Shown here piece by piece: positions 32,454-40,720 of a DNA stretch of 43,395 nucleotides (its first letter is position 1; each line of letters starts with the position of its first letter). Source of the stretch: CAYUEN01 sp964443745 (lineage in GTDB: Bacteria; Campylobacterota; Campylobacteria; Campylobacterales; QNZT01); NCBI GenBank assembly GCA_964443745.1, contig CAYUEN010000017.1:1-43395 (forward strand), written 5' to 3'. A program made the position numbers and the translations under genes. The notes beneath the pieces were generated by a model. It worked only from the letters and a program-made list of their open reading frames with translations, was not told where the DNA came from and made no database searches.

Positions 32454-32460
32454 GATTCAA

Positions 32461-32467
32461 CCCTCCT
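32461..32467 (-). promoter_or_regulatory. Strong ribosome site that fixes the fliP start
   Basis: AGGAGGG overlaps the motB stop (TAG) and sits 8 bases before ATA at 32451-32453. A TTG at 32458-32460 is too close and lies in another frame. Confidence 0.6.
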
Positions 32468-33248
32468 ATTTGTTGGCGGCTGCCGCATCGAGAACACTCT
32501 TTTGTGCTTTCTCTTTGCCCTCCTTTTCGGTTGAAAAAAAGTATAACTCAACTCTCCTGTTTCTTTCCTTACCGGTTTCGGTCAGATTCGTGGCGATGGG
32601 ATCGTATCCCGCCTTTCCGCAAGCGGTCAGGAGTTTGGGATCGACGCCGTCTTTGATCAACTCTTTGGTGACGGCGATCGCGCGGGCGGCGGAGAGCATC
32701 CAGTTGTCCTTGAAAATCCCCCCTTCCACTTCGCTCGACTGGTCGGTATGTCCGATTACGTTGATGCGTATATCTTTGGGGAGTTTGTCGATGATGAGCG
32801 AAATCCGCTTTAGAAAGAGTAGAGCGTCGTCGTTTTCGATCTTGTCGCTTCCTTTACTAAAAAGCAGTTTTGCCGGAAGTCGGATCATAAAACCGTCTTC
32901 TCCCTCTTCGAGCGTCGTTTCGGTATTGGCTCCCGATTTGATCATCTCGTTCATTTCGATGATCGAGCGTTTGAGGGTTTTGAGTTTCTGTGCGGTTTCA
33001 TCCTTGCTTTCGATCGGTGTGGCCATTTGCTGACGCAATCGGCTCACCTCCGTCTTGGTTCCTCCCTCCAATACGCTCAACGCTCCAGCCAGAGAACCGA
33101 GCGCCTCCTGTACCTTTTTCGCATCCATAGACGACATCGAAAGCAGCAGTACGAAAAAGCATAGCAGTAAAGACATCAGATCGCCGAATGCCGCGAGCCA
33201 TCCGGGCAGACATTTGGGACACTCCTCCTGTTTACACTTTTTGGCCAT
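32466..33248 (-). CDS. motB: Flagellar motor protein MotB
   Basis: This 260-residue stator subunit has the short cytoplasmic N-terminus, then the membrane helix GWLAAFGDLMSLLLCFFVLL with the proton-binding Asp D23. A plug/linker follows, then a C-terminal OmpA-like peptidoglycan-binding domain (about 130-240) with VIGHTDQSSEV, MLSAARAIAV, GYDPI and ERNRRVELYF. The N-terminal CKQEECPKC is Cys-rich, an oddity for the family. It is 8 bases after motA and directly before fliP, whose ribosome site overlaps its stop codon. Confidence 0.95.
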   Translation of the reverse strand: MAKKCKQEECPKCLPGWLAAFGDLMSLLLCFFVLLLSMSSMDAKKVQEALGSLAGALSVLEGGTKTEVSRLRQQMATPIESKDETAQKLKTLKRSIIEMNEMIKSGANTETTLEEGEDGFMIRLPAKLLFSKGSDKIENDDALLFLKRISLIIDKLPKDIRINVIGHTDQSSEVEGGIFKDNWMLSAARAIAVTKELIKDGVDPKLLTACGKAGYDPIATNLTETGKERNRRVELYFFSTEKEGKEKAQKSVLDAAAANK

Positions 33249-33256
33249 GTCTTATC

Positions 33257-34024
33257 CTACTTTTCAAACTGGCTCTCCCTCTCGTTGGGTGCGAGGAAGG
33301 CGAGCAATTTCGCTTCGAGTACGCGTGGGTTGTCCCCCGCCTGAATCGACATGATTCCTTCGATGATTAGGGTCTTGAGCATCATTTCGTCGCTGTTTCT
33401 GATACCCAGAATATTTTCGATCGGTCCTCCGACGATGTTTCCGAGCATCGCACCGTACATCGTCGTCAAAAGCGCGACCGCCATCGAAGGACCGATCGCG
33501 GCGGGATCGGCCATGTTCAAAAGCATCGCGACCAGACCGATGAGGGTACCGATCATACCCATAGCACCCGCAAATCCTCCAAGCTGCCCGAAAATCGCCT
33601 GGTTGGTTTTGTGGCGGGCGTCGGTCTGCTCCATATCGATCTCCAGCAGATCGCGGATGATATCCGGTTCGTTGCCGTCAATCGCCATCGAGAGTCCCTT
33701 TTTGAGAAATTCGTTCTCTTCGTTGGCGACATCCCCCTCGAGTGCCAAGATCCCCTCTTTGCGCGCTTTGGTCGAAAATTCGACCATTTTGGCGATCAAC
33801 GCTTTGGGATCGTCCTGGGGAGGTTTGATCGCGATCATGAAGATCTTTCCGAAATTCTTCATATGCTCCATTTTGAAGCCGATAAGCAGGGTTCCGATCG
33901 TACCGCCGAAAACGATCAGAATCGAAGGGACGTCGATGTAGGGACCGATTCCCACACCCATCGCCATCGCACCGAACAGCAAGACGAGCGTGAGTACCAA
34001 TCCTATGACACTGGCTAAATCCAT
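33257..34024 (-). CDS. motA: Flagellar motor protein MotA
   Basis: This 255-residue stator subunit has four membrane helices: two at the N-terminus (SVIGLVLTLVLLFGAMAMGV and SILIVFGGTIGTLLIGF) and two near residues 150-210 (GGFAGAMGMIGTLIGLVAML; AVALLTTMYGAMLGNIVGG), with a cytoplasmic loop between (AKMVEFSTKARKEGILALEGD). With MotB it forms the ion channel that powers rotation. ATG at 34024 was chosen for the AAGGA site upstream; an in-frame TTG at 34033 overlaps that site. A sigma-28-type promoter lies about 30-56 bases upstream. Confidence 0.95.
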   Translation of the reverse strand: MDLASVIGLVLTLVLLFGAMAMGVGIGPYIDVPSILIVFGGTIGTLLIGFKMEHMKNFGKIFMIAIKPPQDDPKALIAKMVEFSTKARKEGILALEGDVANEENEFLKKGLSMAIDGNEPDIIRDLLEIDMEQTDARHKTNQAIFGQLGGFAGAMGMIGTLIGLVAMLLNMADPAAIGPSMAVALLTTMYGAMLGNIVGGPIENILGIRNSDEMMLKTLIIEGIMSIQAGDNPRVLEAKLLAFLAPNERESQFEK

Positions 34025-34053
34025 ACCTAGCAATCCTTAAGTGATTTAAACAA

Positions 34054-34080
34054 ATATCGGTAAAATAGATTAATTATTTA
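34054..34080 (-). promoter_or_regulatory. Sigma-28 (FliA) promoter for motA-motB-fliP
   Basis: On the minus strand TAAATAAT, 11 bases, then ACCGATAT. Compared with the sigma-28 consensus TAAAGTTT-N11-GCCGATAA, the spacing is exact, TAAA matches, and six of eight -10 positions match. It points at motA with about 22 bases to the ATG. Late flagellar genes in this phylum are known to use such promoters. Confidence 0.65.
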
Positions 34081-34139
34081 ACGTTTTGAACGATATACTT
34101 AAAAATAAGTTCTAATTTTTATTTGTAAGTGTCGAATGG

Positions 34140-34145
34140 TACAAT
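34140..34145 (+). promoter_or_regulatory. Candidate -10 box for glmU
   Basis: TACAAT, 47 bases before the glmU ATG in an AT-rich gap shared with the divergent motA promoter. AGAGGAAT before the ATG serves as ribosome site. No clear -35. Confidence 0.35.
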
Positions 34146-34191
34146 AATAAAAATTAAACTATTTTAAATTATTAAGAGGAATTGATATATT

Positions 34192-35481
34192 ATGAGTATT
34201 TCTGTGATTATTCTGGCCGCGGGAAAGGGAACGAGGATGAAATCGCGTCTGCCGAAGGTACTGCATAAGATCTCGGGATTCCCGATGCTCTATTTCGCGA
34301 TCAAAGAGGCGAAAAAAATCAGTGACGATATCACGGTCGTTCTCTATCACGAGGCGGATTTGGTCAGAGAGCGGATGGAAGGTTATTTCGAAGATGTGCA
34401 CTACCGGCTGCAGGATCATGCCAACTATCCGGGTACCGGAGGGGCGGTGATGGGTATCTCCTGCAGGCACGAAAAGGTGCTGGTTCTCAACGGCGATATG
34501 CCGCTGGTGGAAGCCGAAGAGTTGGAGAAGTTCGGCGAAATCGACGCCGATATCGTCATGAGCGTGATTACGCTGGAAGACTCCAGCGGATACGGACGCG
34601 TCGTGATAGAAGAGGGAGAAGTACAGCGGATCGTCGAAGAGAAAGATGCGACGGAAGAGGAGAAGGCGATCAAAACGGTCAATGCCGGCGTCTATCTCTT
34701 CAGCCGGGAAGTGCTGGAGCGATATCTTCCCAAACTCTCCAACGACAACGCGCAGTCGGAGTATTATCTGACCGATGTGGTAGAGTTGGCGAAGGCGGAC
34801 GGATATCGGATCGCTCCGCTTTTCGTGACGGAAGAGAATTTCAAAGGGGTCAACTCCAAATACGATCTCGCGCATGCCGAAGAGTTGATGCAGCGCCGGA
34901 TCAAAAAGCGTTTCATGAAAAACGGCGTGACGATGCATCTGCCCGAGACGATCTATCTGGATGCGGATGTGGTGATCGAGGGGGAGAGCGAAATCGAACA
35001 AAACGTCACCCTGCTCGGCGGAGCGAAAATCGTCGACAGCCATATCAAAAGCGGGAGTGTCGTGGAAAAAAGCGAGATCGTCCGAAGCAGCGTAGGGCCG
35101 ATCAGCCGTGTGCGTCCGGGAAGTCTTTTGATCGATACCCATATCGGAAATTTCGTGGAGGTGAAAAAATCGATTCTCAAAGGTGTCAAGGCGGGCCATC
35201 TGAGCTATTTGGGAGACAGTGAAATCGACGAGGGGACCAATATCGGTGCCGGTACGATCACCTGCAACTACGACGGTAAACGTAAATACAAGACGAAAAT
35301 CGGAAAGAACGTATTCGTGGGGAGCGATACGCAGATCGTCGCTCCCGTCGTGATCGAGGACGAAGTGTTGATCGCCGCGGGAACGACGGTGAACAAAGAT
35401 GTAAAAAGAGGCTCTCTGGCGATCAGCCGGACGGATATGAAAACGGTGGACGGTTTCTACCACAAATTTTTCAAGGATTGA
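34192..35481 (+). CDS. glmU: Bifunctional GlmU: glucosamine-1-phosphate acetyltransferase / UDP-GlcNAc pyrophosphorylase
   Basis: This enzyme makes UDP-N-acetylglucosamine for peptidoglycan and lipopolysaccharide. The 429 residues comprise an N-terminal pyrophosphorylase (LAAGKGTRMKSRLPKVLHKI motif at the start; NGDMPLV; NAGVYLF) and a C-terminal left-handed beta-helix acetyltransferase (about 240-429) with hexapeptide repeats such as ITCNYDGKRKYKTKIGKN and AAGTTVNKDV. It is shorter than E. coli GlmU (456), as usual in this phylum. Its stop overlaps the region of the coaBC start, whose GTG follows 2 bases later. Confidence 0.96.
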   Translation: MSISVIILAAGKGTRMKSRLPKVLHKISGFPMLYFAIKEAKKISDDITVVLYHEADLVRERMEGYFEDVHYRLQDHANYPGTGGAVMGISCRHEKVLVLNGDMPLVEAEELEKFGEIDADIVMSVITLEDSSGYGRVVIEEGEVQRIVEEKDATEEEKAIKTVNAGVYLFSREVLERYLPKLSNDNAQSEYYLTDVVELAKADGYRIAPLFVTEENFKGVNSKYDLAHAEELMQRRIKKRFMKNGVTMHLPETIYLDADVVIEGESEIEQNVTLLGGAKIVDSHIKSGSVVEKSEIVRSSVGPISRVRPGSLLIDTHIGNFVEVKKSILKGVKAGHLSYLGDSEIDEGTNIGAGTITCNYDGKRKYKTKIGKNVFVGSDTQIVAPVVIEDEVLIAAGTTVNKDVKRGSLAISRTDMKTVDGFYHKFFKD

Positions 35482-35483
35482 GC

Positions 35484-36752
35484 GTGTTCGAAGGGTTGCT
35501 TGAGAACAAAAAGATACTGCTTGGAATCAGCGGAAGTATCGCGATCTACAAAAGCCTCGAGCTGATCAGGCACTATCGCAAAGCGGGGGCGGAAGTGCGT
35601 GTCGTGATGAGCGATGCCGCGCGCCGCTTCATCTCGCCGTTGACTTTCGAAGCGATCAGCGGTCGCGAAGTGCTCACCCCCGAAAGCGAATCGTGGGCGA
35701 GCGACAACAACCATATCGATATCGGAAAGTGGGCGGATCTTTTCGTGCTCGCACCCGCTTCGGCCAATACGATCAACAAGCTCAAAAACGGTATCGCCGA
35801 CAATTTGCTGCTGCAGACGGCGCTCGCCCATGAAGGTCCCAAAGTGATCGCTCCCGCCGCCAATACCCGTATGCTCAAGAATCCGGCGACCGAGGGTTCG
35901 ATCAAGATGCTTCGGCTGATGGATTATCACTTCGTCAAGACGCAGACGAAAGCGTTGGCCTGCGGAGAGACGGGCGAGGGGGCGATGGCCGATCCGTTGG
36001 AGATTTTCTATCAGAGTGCGAAATATCTGTTACGCAGCCCTTTTTGGGAAAACAGGCGTGTCGTCGTCAGCGGCGGCGGAACGAGAGAGCGGATCGACGA
36101 TGTGCGCTATCTCTCCAACTTCTCCAGCGGCAAGATGGCCAAAGCGCTGGCGACCGCACTCTGGATCAGAGGAAGCGACGTCTGCCTGGTGACCACCCGC
36201 CTTTTCGACGATCTGCCCGAGGAGGTCTATCAGATCGACGTCGAGAGTGCCGAAGAGATGGCGGAGTATCTGGAAGATGCGATTCGGATCGCCAAAAAGG
36301 GGGTGATGACCAAGCCGACCCTGATGGACGATTCGATGCCCGAGCGGATCATGAAACGGCCCTACCTTTTCATGGCGGCGGCCGTCAGTGACTATCGACC
36401 CGCATTTCCCCAGAAAGGAAAACTCAAAAAAGAGACGCTGGGCGAGAAGTGGAGTCTGGAGTTGGTAAAGAGTGTCGATATTCTCGCGACACTCGACAAA
36501 AGGGGGATCTACAGCGTCGGATTCAAAGCGGAGACGGACGAGAAAAGCGGGCTCGAAAACGCTTTGAAAGCACTCGAATCCAAAAAATTGGACGCGATCT
36601 GTCTGAATGATGTAAGCAAGCATCCTTTCGGAAGCGACGAAAACCGACTGACCCTGATAACCGAGACGGCCCGCAAAGAGTTGCCCGCGGCGAAGAAGCT
36701 CTCCGTGGCCTTCACGCTGCTGGATACCCTCGAAGAGATCGGCGACGAATGA
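35484..36752 (+). CDS. coaBC: Bifunctional phosphopantothenoylcysteine decarboxylase/synthetase
   Basis: This is the coenzyme A pathway enzyme that adds cysteine to 4'-phosphopantothenate and decarboxylates the product. The N-terminal CoaC part (about 1-180) has ILLGISGSIAIYKSLELI, the catalytic His in DNNHIDIGKWADLF, VLAPASANTINKL, PAANTRML (from the PxMNxxM motif) and ACGETGEGAMADP. The C-terminal CoaB part (about 185-422) has VVVSGGGTRERIDDVR, SNFSSGKM, and AAAVSDYRP. GTG at 35484 was chosen with AAGGA 6 bases upstream; an in-frame TTG two codons earlier is too close to it. It overlaps the next gene by ATGA. Confidence 0.95.
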   Translation: MFEGLLENKKILLGISGSIAIYKSLELIRHYRKAGAEVRVVMSDAARRFISPLTFEAISGREVLTPESESWASDNNHIDIGKWADLFVLAPASANTINKLKNGIADNLLLQTALAHEGPKVIAPAANTRMLKNPATEGSIKMLRLMDYHFVKTQTKALACGETGEGAMADPLEIFYQSAKYLLRSPFWENRRVVVSGGGTRERIDDVRYLSNFSSGKMAKALATALWIRGSDVCLVTTRLFDDLPEEVYQIDVESAEEMAEYLEDAIRIAKKGVMTKPTLMDDSMPERIMKRPYLFMAAAVSDYRPAFPQKGKLKKETLGEKWSLELVKSVDILATLDKRGIYSVGFKAETDEKSGLENALKALESKKLDAICLNDVSKHPFGSDENRLTLITETARKELPAAKKLSVAFTLLDTLEEIGDE

Positions 36753-37516
36753 TCACGCAAATCGCACAGATCGCCAAAGCCGAAGCGTTGCTGGCGAAAC
36801 TGCAGACGACCCGTTTCAATGCGCTTCTTCCCGTGACGATCGAAGTGCGGCAAAAAGAGGGCCCGCAGAACTATCTGCTGAAGATAGGCACCAAAGAGAT
36901 CAGCACCAAAAGCCTCCTGGATCTGGAGGTGGGGTCGAAATACTGGGGTGTGATGAGGGAGGATCGCACCACCGGCACGCTCAACCTCTCCCGCCTTTTG
37001 AAGCAGCCCGCTTTACTGAAAAAGGTGACTTTTCTGCCCGGGTTCGAACCCGCACAACTGGCGGAACTTTTTGCGAAAGAGCAACCCAAAGCCGAGATGA
37101 AAAGCATATTGTTGCATCAACTTTCGCAAAGCGCGAGCAAGAGCGAATTTATGACGTTGACCAATATGATAGCCGCCCTTAATGAAAATATCTTTACCAT
37201 GGTACTTCAGAACGAAGGGCAGAAAACGATCGTGCAGTTTCGCAAAAGAGCGCCCCGCAAAAAAAAGCGATCCTCCAAAGAAGAGGCGAGTCTGGAATTT
37301 TACGCCGCATTCGTGCATCTGGGGCCAGTGAGAGGGTATGTCGAATTGATCGAAGGGCGCAGAAGCGCCACTCTCTATCTTTACTACGAACATGCGATGA
37401 AACTTCTGGAAAAAGAGCTCGCGCATCTTGATTTGGAGGGGCGCTTGCTGCACTCCGAAACGGCGATCGAACCCCTCTATACGCCGGCGCCTTCTTTGCT
37501 GGATCTGAAAGGATAG
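36749..37516 (+). CDS. Uncharacterised conserved protein (Cj0823-position)
   Basis: The 255-residue soluble protein has no signal peptide or membrane helix. The N-terminal 90 residues are mixed (RFNALLPVTIEVRQKEG, NYLLKIGTKEISTKSL), followed by a helical stretch, a basic patch RKRAPRKKKRSS near 168-180, and a C-terminal domain with HLGPVRGYVELIEGRRSATL. The latter recalls C-terminal FliK-type (flagellar hook-length control) regions, but this is weak. It is coupled to coaBC (ATGA overlap) and 2 bases from uppS; the same position is held by Cj0823 in Campylobacter, as I recall. A conserved place with unknown function. Confidence 0.8.
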   Translation: MITQIAQIAKAEALLAKLQTTRFNALLPVTIEVRQKEGPQNYLLKIGTKEISTKSLLDLEVGSKYWGVMREDRTTGTLNLSRLLKQPALLKKVTFLPGFEPAQLAELFAKEQPKAEMKSILLHQLSQSASKSEFMTLTNMIAALNENIFTMVLQNEGQKTIVQFRKRAPRKKKRSSKEEASLEFYAAFVHLGPVRGYVELIEGRRSATLYLYYEHAMKLLEKELAHLDLEGRLLHSETAIEPLYTPAPSLLDLKG

Positions 37517-37518
37517 GG

Positions 37519-38202
37519 ATGAATCGACTCAAACATATCGCCATCATTATGGACGGCAACGGCAGATGGGCGAAAAAACGGGGGTTTGCCAAACGTATCG
37601 TCGGCCATGAAGAGGGGGCCAAACGGGTACGGGAGATCACGATCCACGCCTCCAATCTCGGCGTGCGCTACCTTACGCTCTACGCCTTCAGCACCGAAAA
37701 CTGGAAACGGCCGAAAATGGAGGTCGATTTTCTGATGAAACTGATGGAGCGGTATCTGAAAAACGAGCTCAGCCTCTTTCTCGAAAACGGCGTGCGATTC
37801 GAGACGATCGGAGATGTGAGCCAGTTGCCTTCGAAATTGCAAGAAAGCATCGCCTACACGAAGGAAAAAACCGCCCATTTTACGGGGTTGACGCAGGTGC
37901 TCGCCGTCAATTACGGTTCGCATGACGAGATCGTCCGGGCGGTCAACCGTGCGGTGGAAGCGGGCAAAAAGGTGACGGAGGAGGATTTCGAGAGACTTCT
38001 GGATACGGCGGGCATGGATCCTGTCGATATTCTGATCCGTACCGGTGGGGAGAAGCGGCTTTCGAATTTTCTGCTCTGGCAGGCGGCTTATGCGGAGCTC
38101 TTTTTCGAAGAGACGCTCTGGCCGGAATTTGTCCCCCGAAAGCTCGATGCCATCATCGAGAAATTCAACAAGATCGAGCGACGCTTCGGAGGGGTGATAT
38201 GA
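37519..38202 (+). CDS. uppS: Undecaprenyl diphosphate synthase (isoprenyl transferase)
   Basis: This enzyme makes the C55 carrier lipid for cell-wall and O-antigen synthesis. The 227 residues start with HIAIIMDGNGRWAKKRG (catalytic D12 and the Gly-Asn-Gly-Arg-Trp motif). YLTLYAFSTENWKRP, LIRTGGEKRLSNFLLWQ and YAELFFEETLWPEF are also all family hallmarks. It is slightly shorter than E. coli UppS (253), as in other Campylobacterota. The stop overlaps the prepilin peptidase ATG by 4 bases. Confidence 0.96.
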   Translation: MNRLKHIAIIMDGNGRWAKKRGFAKRIVGHEEGAKRVREITIHASNLGVRYLTLYAFSTENWKRPKMEVDFLMKLMERYLKNELSLFLENGVRFETIGDVSQLPSKLQESIAYTKEKTAHFTGLTQVLAVNYGSHDEIVRAVNRAVEAGKKVTEEDFERLLDTAGMDPVDILIRTGGEKRLSNFLLWQAAYAELFFEETLWPEFVPRKLDAIIEKFNKIERRFGGVI

Positions 38203-38936
38203 TCTTGGAGATGGGGATATTGACACTGTTCGGGCTGCTGTTCGGCTCTTTTTTGAACGTATTGATTCTACGCATACCCAAAGAGGAGAGCGTGGTTTTC
38301 CCCGGATCGCACTGTACGAGTTGCGGGAAAAAACTCAAATGGTGGCACAATATCCCGCTTCTTTCCTGGGTGATACTCAAAGGAAGATGCCACTACTGCA
38401 AGGAGAAGATTTCGATCCAGTATCCTCTGGTGGAGCTGGCTACCGCGTTGCTGTTTTTGAGCGTCTATCTGAAAGTCGGCGATATCGCCTACGCTTTTAT
38501 CGCGGGTATCGTCTTCGCGTTGCTGCTGGGACTTTCGGTGATCGATTTTCGTTACAAAGCGGTACCGGACAGTCTCAACCTCTCGGCGCTGACGCTTGCG
38601 ATCTTCTCCTCTCCGATGGTGCTGGAAAATCTCACCAACGCACTGCTGTTCGCGGGCGGATTCTCTCTGTTGCGCTTTTATGTCTCCTTTATCGTCAAAA
38701 AGGAGGCGCTGGGGGAAGCCGATATCATGATCGCCGCCACGATCGGCGCGATGGTGGGACTCAAACTCGGTGCGGTCGCGATTTTTCTCTCCGCGTTGAT
38801 CGCGCTGCCGGTTTTCGTAGTGATCCAGAAAAAGGATATCGAAGTCCCTTACATCCCCTTTCTGGCGCTCGCGCTCTTTGTCGTCTATATGGCGGAGCCC
38901 TTTTTCCAAAGGTTGCTGGTGACGCTCTATGGGTAG
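38199..38936 (+). CDS. Prepilin peptidase (A24 family)
   Basis: The 245-residue polytopic aspartyl protease has an N-terminal GLLFGSFLNVLILRIPKEES, then a four-cysteine zinc loop (HCTSCGKKLKWWHNIPLLSW; CHYCKEKIS). The catalytic Asp of VIDFRYKAVPD lies near 125. The second catalytic motif, usually GxGD, reads GEAD (Asp near 175). It would cut and N-methylate type IV pilin-like leaders. No pilin genes are in the window; in this phylum a lone peptidase at this site is the rule. It overlaps lptF by 8 bases. Confidence 0.92.
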   Translation: MILEMGILTLFGLLFGSFLNVLILRIPKEESVVFPGSHCTSCGKKLKWWHNIPLLSWVILKGRCHYCKEKISIQYPLVELATALLFLSVYLKVGDIAYAFIAGIVFALLLGLSVIDFRYKAVPDSLNLSALTLAIFSSPMVLENLTNALLFAGGFSLLRFYVSFIVKKEALGEADIMIAATIGAMVGLKLGAVAIFLSALIALPVFVVIQKKDIEVPYIPFLALALFVVYMAEPFFQRLLVTLYG

Positions 38937-39948
38937 GGTCCATCGCTATATCCTCGGTAACTTTTTCCAAACTTTCAGCTCGATTTTCTTCACACTCTTT
39001 TTTCTCGTTTCGGTGATTTTCTTCATCCGAATCTCCCGGCTTACCTCGCTTTTTAATGTCACCTTCTCCGATCTGGGGCAGATGTATCTTTTCATGCTTC
39101 CGGAGATCACGATTTTCACCCTGCCGGTCACCTTCTTCATTTCGGTGGCGCTGACGATCTTCAAGATGTCGCGCGAAAACGAGACGATCGTTCTTTTCGC
39201 CCTGGGGCTCGATCCCAGAAAGATCGCCCGCCTCTTTTTCGTACTTTCACTGTTTACGTCCCTCTTTTTGCTCTTCAACGCGATCGTCTTCACGCCGCTT
39301 TCGAAGCAGCTCAACAAAAACTTCATCGAGGCGAAAAAGCTGGAAGCGAAAATCAACGTCAGGCCGAGTACGTTCGGCCAGAAGTTCGACCGGTGGAATC
39401 TCTTCGTCAACCGTTCCGGCCCGCATGGCTACAAGGATATCGTACTCTACAACCCTTCGGTCGAGAGAGGGGAGAATTTCATCATCGCGAAGAACGCGAA
39501 AATTTTTCAGCAAAAAGGGGCGATCACGCTGAAGCTCAACGACGGCAGGGTTTTCAATTTTCTGCCCGAAGCGCTGCGGCAGATCGATTTCGTTGCGTTG
39601 GATATCAGCTACCTTCCCAAAATACGAAATATCCGAATGGATACGGTCAAATCCTACTGGATGGTCGCCAAACACGACGCCAAAAGGGCGAAGGATCTTT
39701 CGCAGGCGGTTTTGACCGCCCTTTTTCCATTGGTCTCCTACCTCTTCGCGATTTCGTTCGGAATCGCCAACGTCCGGCACGAAAGCCCCAATATCTATCT
39801 GCATCTGTTCATCGTGATTCTGGCCTTTTATCTGATGGTCTATCAGATTTCGCTGCATGCGCCTTTGGGAGGGACGATCGCGGCGTTCGGACTCTTCTAT
39901 GCCGCTTCGGCACTCTTTTTCAAGCGAAAAATCCTGACCAGGTACTAA
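38929..39948 (+). CDS. lptF: LptF/LptG-type lipopolysaccharide export permease
   Basis: The 339-residue YjgP/YjgQ family protein has three N-terminal helices (RYILGNFFQTFSSIFF...; MYLFMLPEITIFTLPVTF), a coupling region with KMSRENETIVLFALGLDPRK, a periplasmic beta domain (about 140-245), then three C-terminal helices. It works with LptBG and LptA to extract LPS from the inner membrane. LptF and LptG differ little in sequence; I call it LptF by similarity of the N-terminus and by position, so LptG is possible. It is shorter than E. coli LptF (366). The ATG lies 8 bases inside the prepilin peptidase gene; its stop is one base before truA. Confidence 0.86.
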   Translation: MGRVHRYILGNFFQTFSSIFFTLFFLVSVIFFIRISRLTSLFNVTFSDLGQMYLFMLPEITIFTLPVTFFISVALTIFKMSRENETIVLFALGLDPRKIARLFFVLSLFTSLFLLFNAIVFTPLSKQLNKNFIEAKKLEAKINVRPSTFGQKFDRWNLFVNRSGPHGYKDIVLYNPSVERGENFIIAKNAKIFQQKGAITLKLNDGRVFNFLPEALRQIDFVALDISYLPKIRNIRMDTVKSYWMVAKHDAKRAKDLSQAVLTALFPLVSYLFAISFGIANVRHESPNIYLHLFIVILAFYLMVYQISLHAPLGGTIAAFGLFYAASALFFKRKILTRY

Positions 39949-39949
39949 G

Positions 39950-40678
39950 ATGACGAAAGTGATGATGCGACTTGCGTACGACGGGAGCAGATTCAACGGA
40001 TTTCAGATCCAAAACAGCGGCGTTCCCACCGTCGCTAACCGTCTGCAGGAGATTTTTCGCTCCGTCGGAATCGAGGGAAAATTCAACGCGAGCGGCAGAA
40101 CAGACCGTGGCGTACATGCGACCGATCAGGTGATCGATGTGCCTCTGCCTCCTTTTTGGAGGGATCTGGAGAAGCTTCGAAAAAGCTTGAATGCAAAAGC
40201 GCTTCCCGATATCTATATCAAAAGTATCCGGGAAGTACCCGAAACGTTTCATGCCAGATACAGTGCGAAACGGCGACGCTACCGCTATCTGGTCTCGACA
40301 CAAACCCCCTCCCCCCTCAAAGCGCGCTACATACTCTATACCGCTGCGTTCGATTTCGAGCGGGTCGAAAAGGCGATACGGCTTTTCGAGGGGCGACACG
40401 ATTTCGTTCGTTTCAAAAAGAGCGGCAGCGATACGACCCGTTTTGTCAGGACGATCCATCGCGCGCGGCTCTATCGCCACGAAGGGTTGGATATATTTCT
40501 TTTCGAAGCGGACGGCTTTTTGCGTTCGCAGATCAGAATGATGGTCGATTTTCTGTTAAAAATCGGAAACGGTCGGTTAAACAATGAAGATTTGCTGCGT
40601 CAGCTGGCAGCCGGAGAGACAATCAGCACAGATCTCTGTCCGCCGAACGGACTCTATCTGAGCAGAATATTTTATTGA
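39950..40678 (+). CDS. truA: tRNA pseudouridine(38-40) synthase
   Basis: This 242-residue enzyme isomerises uridines in the anticodon arm. It has RLAYDGSRFNGFQIQ, the catalytic D52 in ASGRTDRGVHATDQV, and YRYLVST, FVRTIHRARLYR and FLRSQIRMMVDFL, all family motifs. Its start follows the lptF stop (TAA) by a single base. It closes the conserved seven-gene run starting at glmU. Downstream lies a 42-base gap before the convergent small HTH gene. Confidence 0.96.
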   Translation: MTKVMMRLAYDGSRFNGFQIQNSGVPTVANRLQEIFRSVGIEGKFNASGRTDRGVHATDQVIDVPLPPFWRDLEKLRKSLNAKALPDIYIKSIREVPETFHARYSAKRRRYRYLVSTQTPSPLKARYILYTAAFDFERVEKAIRLFEGRHDFVRFKKSGSDTTRFVRTIHRARLYRHEGLDIFLFEADGFLRSQIRMMVDFLLKIGNGRLNNEDLLRQLAAGETISTDLCPPNGLYLSRIFY

Positions 40679-40720
40679 GATTGAAAACAAGGTCCACTCC
40701 TCCAAAGACCCACCTTTTGC

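Noticed and set aside
32279..32460. A TTG-started frame (MNHKNSV...) directly behind the AGGAGGG at 32461 that could replace the fliP start or signal a frameshift
   Set aside because: It lies in a different frame, sits too close to the ribosome site, encodes no recognisable protein, and the FliP frame is unbroken with a full signal peptide without any shift.
34097..34110. ACTTA-AAAA-TAAGT dyad between the motA and glmU promoters
   Set aside because: Short, AT-rich, and not at a clear operator position for either promoter; could be chance.
40688..40720. Possible bidirectional terminator after truA (AAGGT ... ACCTT with a T-rich end)
   Set aside because: The stem is only 5 bp with an 18-base loop, or 4 bp in the inner alternative; too weak to call.
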